The position numbers and the translations under genes are program-made. A stretch of DNA of 64,000 nucleotides from UBA695 sp042691655. GTDB lineage: Bacteria; Verrucomicrobiota; Verrucomicrobiia; Chthoniobacterales; Chthoniobacteraceae. This document shows, in pieces, positions 62,285 through 64,000 of this stretch (positions are counted from its first letter, which is position 1; every line of letters begins with the position of its first letter). The notes beneath the pieces are model-generated. The model did no database searches. It had not been told where the DNA came from and worked only from the letters and a program-made list of their open reading frames with translations. Location: contig CP170506.1 of the NCBI GenBank assembly GCA_042691655.1, positions 3,782,001 through 3,846,000 on the forward strand. Direction: 5' to 3'.

Positions 62285-64000
62285 GGGTTTTTTCCGGCAA
62301 TTTCAATTTCCGGGCATCGGTGTCGTATTCGATCAGCAAGACACTGGAAATGCGACGGTCGGCAATATCGACAAAACAGGCTCCGCCAATGAAGGGCTCC
62401 AATGTCATCACTGCCTTGAGCGGCGTGGCGACAATCATCTGGAAGCCGAAATTCACAAAGATGTTCATCGACAATTCCGTGAACTCGTTGTCCGCTTTAT
62501 CGAAGGCCTCGTCGAGGACGACCGGAGCGTACATCGGGACACCGTGGTCGCTCCCGCCAAGCTGGTAGCGCAACGCTGCCGCTAGGCAGGTGGTTGCCAG
62601 TTTCTGGCGCTGTCCGCCCGACTTGCCGGAACCGCTCCTGTAAATCTCGACTTCCACCCCGGCCTCATCGATCTCCCGACCGATAAACTCAACATGCTGG
62701 CGAACGTCGAGAACCGCGTCCCGCCAGTTTCGTTGTGCGGTGTCCTGGCTGGCAAGCCTCTCCACAAGACGCCGCAGGGCTACGAAGCGGGACTCGGCCA
62801 GCTCGCGGTCGTCACTCCAGGCATAACTGAGCGATTGCTGGATCCCTTGCTTGAACTCGCGGACTTCCGGCAACTGCCGGTCACTAGCCTCGATGTGAAG
62901 GTAGGTGTATTGTCCCGCGGTTTGATTGAAGGCCACTTGGCTAAGGCTTCGGTTGACAAGGTCCATTCGTTCCAGAATGGACTTCCTGGCGTCATTGAGG
63001 TAAGTCGAAAGAGCGGCTAGGTTTTGGTGACTTTGGTTTTGAAGCAGATCGAAAAAACGCTGCTCGTATGCCGGAAGGCCATCGGTTTCCAAGCGGGCCA
63101 GCTTGGCAAAAAAATCGGCCGCGCTGGCGAGGGTCGCGTCCATATCGCCCGCATCCATGGGCCATTGCCGCTTGAAGTCGGCAAAACGGGTTTCGACGTT
63201 TTTCGCGCATTCGGAAATCTTTTCGTTCACTTCTTGAAGCTCCTTCCCGAGCCCCCTGACAACGGAGGTGGTGAGCTTGTCGAGATTTTCAAGGGTCGCA
63301 AGAATATCCAGTTGAGCAAATCGCTCGTCAAGTCCCTGGACCTGATGCGGAGTGAGGGAAACCATCGATGGGGCGTCCTCCAGCGCCTTGAGTTGATTGG
63401 CGAACGCTTGAGTCTGCTCGTTGATTTTATCCCGGTTGAGTGTGGCCTCACGAAGCGCCTTTTCTGCTTTCGTCACTTGTGATGTCTGATCGCTGATCTG
63501 TTGGGCGATTTCTTGCAGCGCCACGTTGCCTTCGCGCGTCTCCTTGATCTGCTTTTCGATGGCGGCGATCCGCTCCAGGACCGGAGCCAGGTCGATTTCC
63601 TGCCATTGGATATTGATGAGGGCCTGGCATTGGAGTGCCCGGCCGGCACGGTTTTGGCTTTTTTCCTTCAGCTCCGCGATCTCCCGCTGACAGCGAGCGA
63701 CGGTATCTGCAAGCTCCTGCGCTTGCTTTTGGTAGATCTCGCGCTTTTCCCGGTTGTCGAAGCCAAGCACCCAATTCCTGCGGTCGTCGACGCGCGCGCG
63801 GTCGTTTTTTTCATGGCGGGTCTTGTTGTGTTTGACCTGTCCTTCCATGGTTGCTGCCCGCTCGGCATTCCTGAATGCCTGGAGCGAGTCGGCGCATGCA
63901 TAGTTAAAGCGTTCCCGCAGTTCGGCGTGAAGCCATTGCGCCCAGCTCCCCTCCTTTATGTTGAGCTTGAGCACAAGGGAATTGACCCCGACCGGTTTGG
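62253..64000 (-). CDS. jetC: Wadjet protein JetC (MukB-like ATPase), 5' end cut by window edge
   Basis: The frame is open to the right edge, so only the C-terminal 580 or so residues are seen. Long coiled coils (IAALEKQIKETREGN-type; LRDKINEQTQAFANQLKALE) precede an ABC head with the signature SGKSGGQRQKLATTCLAAAL and Walker B YAPVVLDEAFDKAD. An in-frame GTG at 63974 is unlikely to be the start, since upstream codons are also open. It forms the SMC-like motor with JetA and JetB, presumably just outside the window. Confidence 0.93.
   Translation of the reverse strand, partial: KPVGVNSLVLKLNIKEGSWAQWLHAELRERFNYACADSLQAFRNAERAATMEGQVKHNKTRHEKNDRARVDDRRNWVLGFDNREKREIYQKQAQELADTVARCQREIAELKEKSQNRAGRALQCQALINIQWQEIDLAPVLERIAAIEKQIKETREGNVALQEIAQQISDQTSQVTKAEKALREATLNRDKINEQTQAFANQLKALEDAPSMVSLTPHQVQGLDERFAQLDILATLENLDKLTTSVVRGLGKELQEVNEKISECAKNVETRFADFKRQWPMDAGDMDATLASAADFFAKLARLETDGLPAYEQRFFDLLQNQSHQNLAALSTYLNDARKSILERMDLVNRSLSQVAFNQTAGQYTYLHIEASDRQLPEVREFKQGIQQSLSYAWSDDRELAESRFVALRRLVERLASQDTAQRNWRDAVLDVRQHVEFIGREIDEAGVEVEIYRSGSGKSGGQRQKLATTCLAAALRYQLGGSDHGVPMYAPVVLDEAFDKADNEFTELSMNIFVNFGFQMIVATPLKAVMTLEPFIGGACFVDIADRRISSVLLIEYDTDARKLKLPEKTHEEASVETSR

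Noticed and set aside
35853..64000. Duplicate of the tRNA-Ser 3' end as right attachment site
   Set aside because: I found no second copy of the T-arm/acceptor sequence in the window.

Overview
The window looks like a chromosomal segment from a Verrucomicrobia-type bacterium (PVC superphylum). Two things point there: a PVM-type (Planctomycetes/Verrucomicrobia) bacterial microcompartment operon (1640-8886), and the short basic protein at 20166-20321, which resembles a small basic protein family of Verrucomicrobia and Chlamydiae. No species can be named from the sequence alone.

Layout. (1) 1-1398: 5' part of a chemoreceptor running off the left edge. (2) 1640-8952: an eleven-gene minus-strand microcompartment operon with three BMC-H hexamer and three BMC-P pentamer shell proteins, a class II (fuculose-phosphate type) aldolase, a CoA-acylating aldehyde dehydrogenase, PduL phosphotransacylase, an acetate-kinase-type enzyme and a lactate/malate-type dehydrogenase. 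A candidate promoter with an overlapping palindrome precedes pduL. The set fits cleavage of a deoxysugar phosphate to lactaldehyde, then lactyl-CoA, lactyl-phosphate and lactate plus ATP. (3) 9054-20321: mostly housekeeping genes (coaX, tex, ispA, ftsH, exbB-exbD-tonB), a degenerate sensor kinase, a 53-residue membrane protein and the small basic protein. (4) 20930-27172: the arginine cluster argC-argJ-argB-argD-argF followed by tmk, all on minus. (5) 27586-28635: a gene-free stretch with an inverted repeat, a dispersed palindrome and a structured RNA (copy A) directly upstream of a GYF-domain gene. (6) 28862-35657: mixed genes, including DJ-1/PfpI, a ClC chloride transporter, an Mpv17-like protein and a YjbQ protein. 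(7) 35762-35852: tRNA-Ser(GCT). (8) 35853 to the right edge: an accessory island.

The island contains, from left to right, a recombinase remnant, a second GYF-domain gene preceded by copy B of the structured RNA, a group II intron inserted into copy B, a large serine recombinase with DUF2924, terminase, DUF5681 and ParB-methyltransferase genes, two lipoproteins, a complete IS66 element with an 8-bp target duplication, a nine-gene extended type I restriction-modification operon, IS3 and recombinase scars, and the end of a Wadjet (JetC-JetD) plasmid-defence system cut by the right edge.

The most novel item is the pair of structured RNAs (A at 28400-28627 on plus; B at 38949-38969 plus 36845-37043 on minus). 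They share a long closing helix, four or five internal hairpins and a possible pseudoknot that ends next to the ribosome binding site. Several helices are kept by paired base changes between the copies. Each copy ends a few bases before a GYF-domain gene, and copy B is split by an intron just after its first hairpin, which is typical group IIC targeting. I do not recognise it as a known RNA class.
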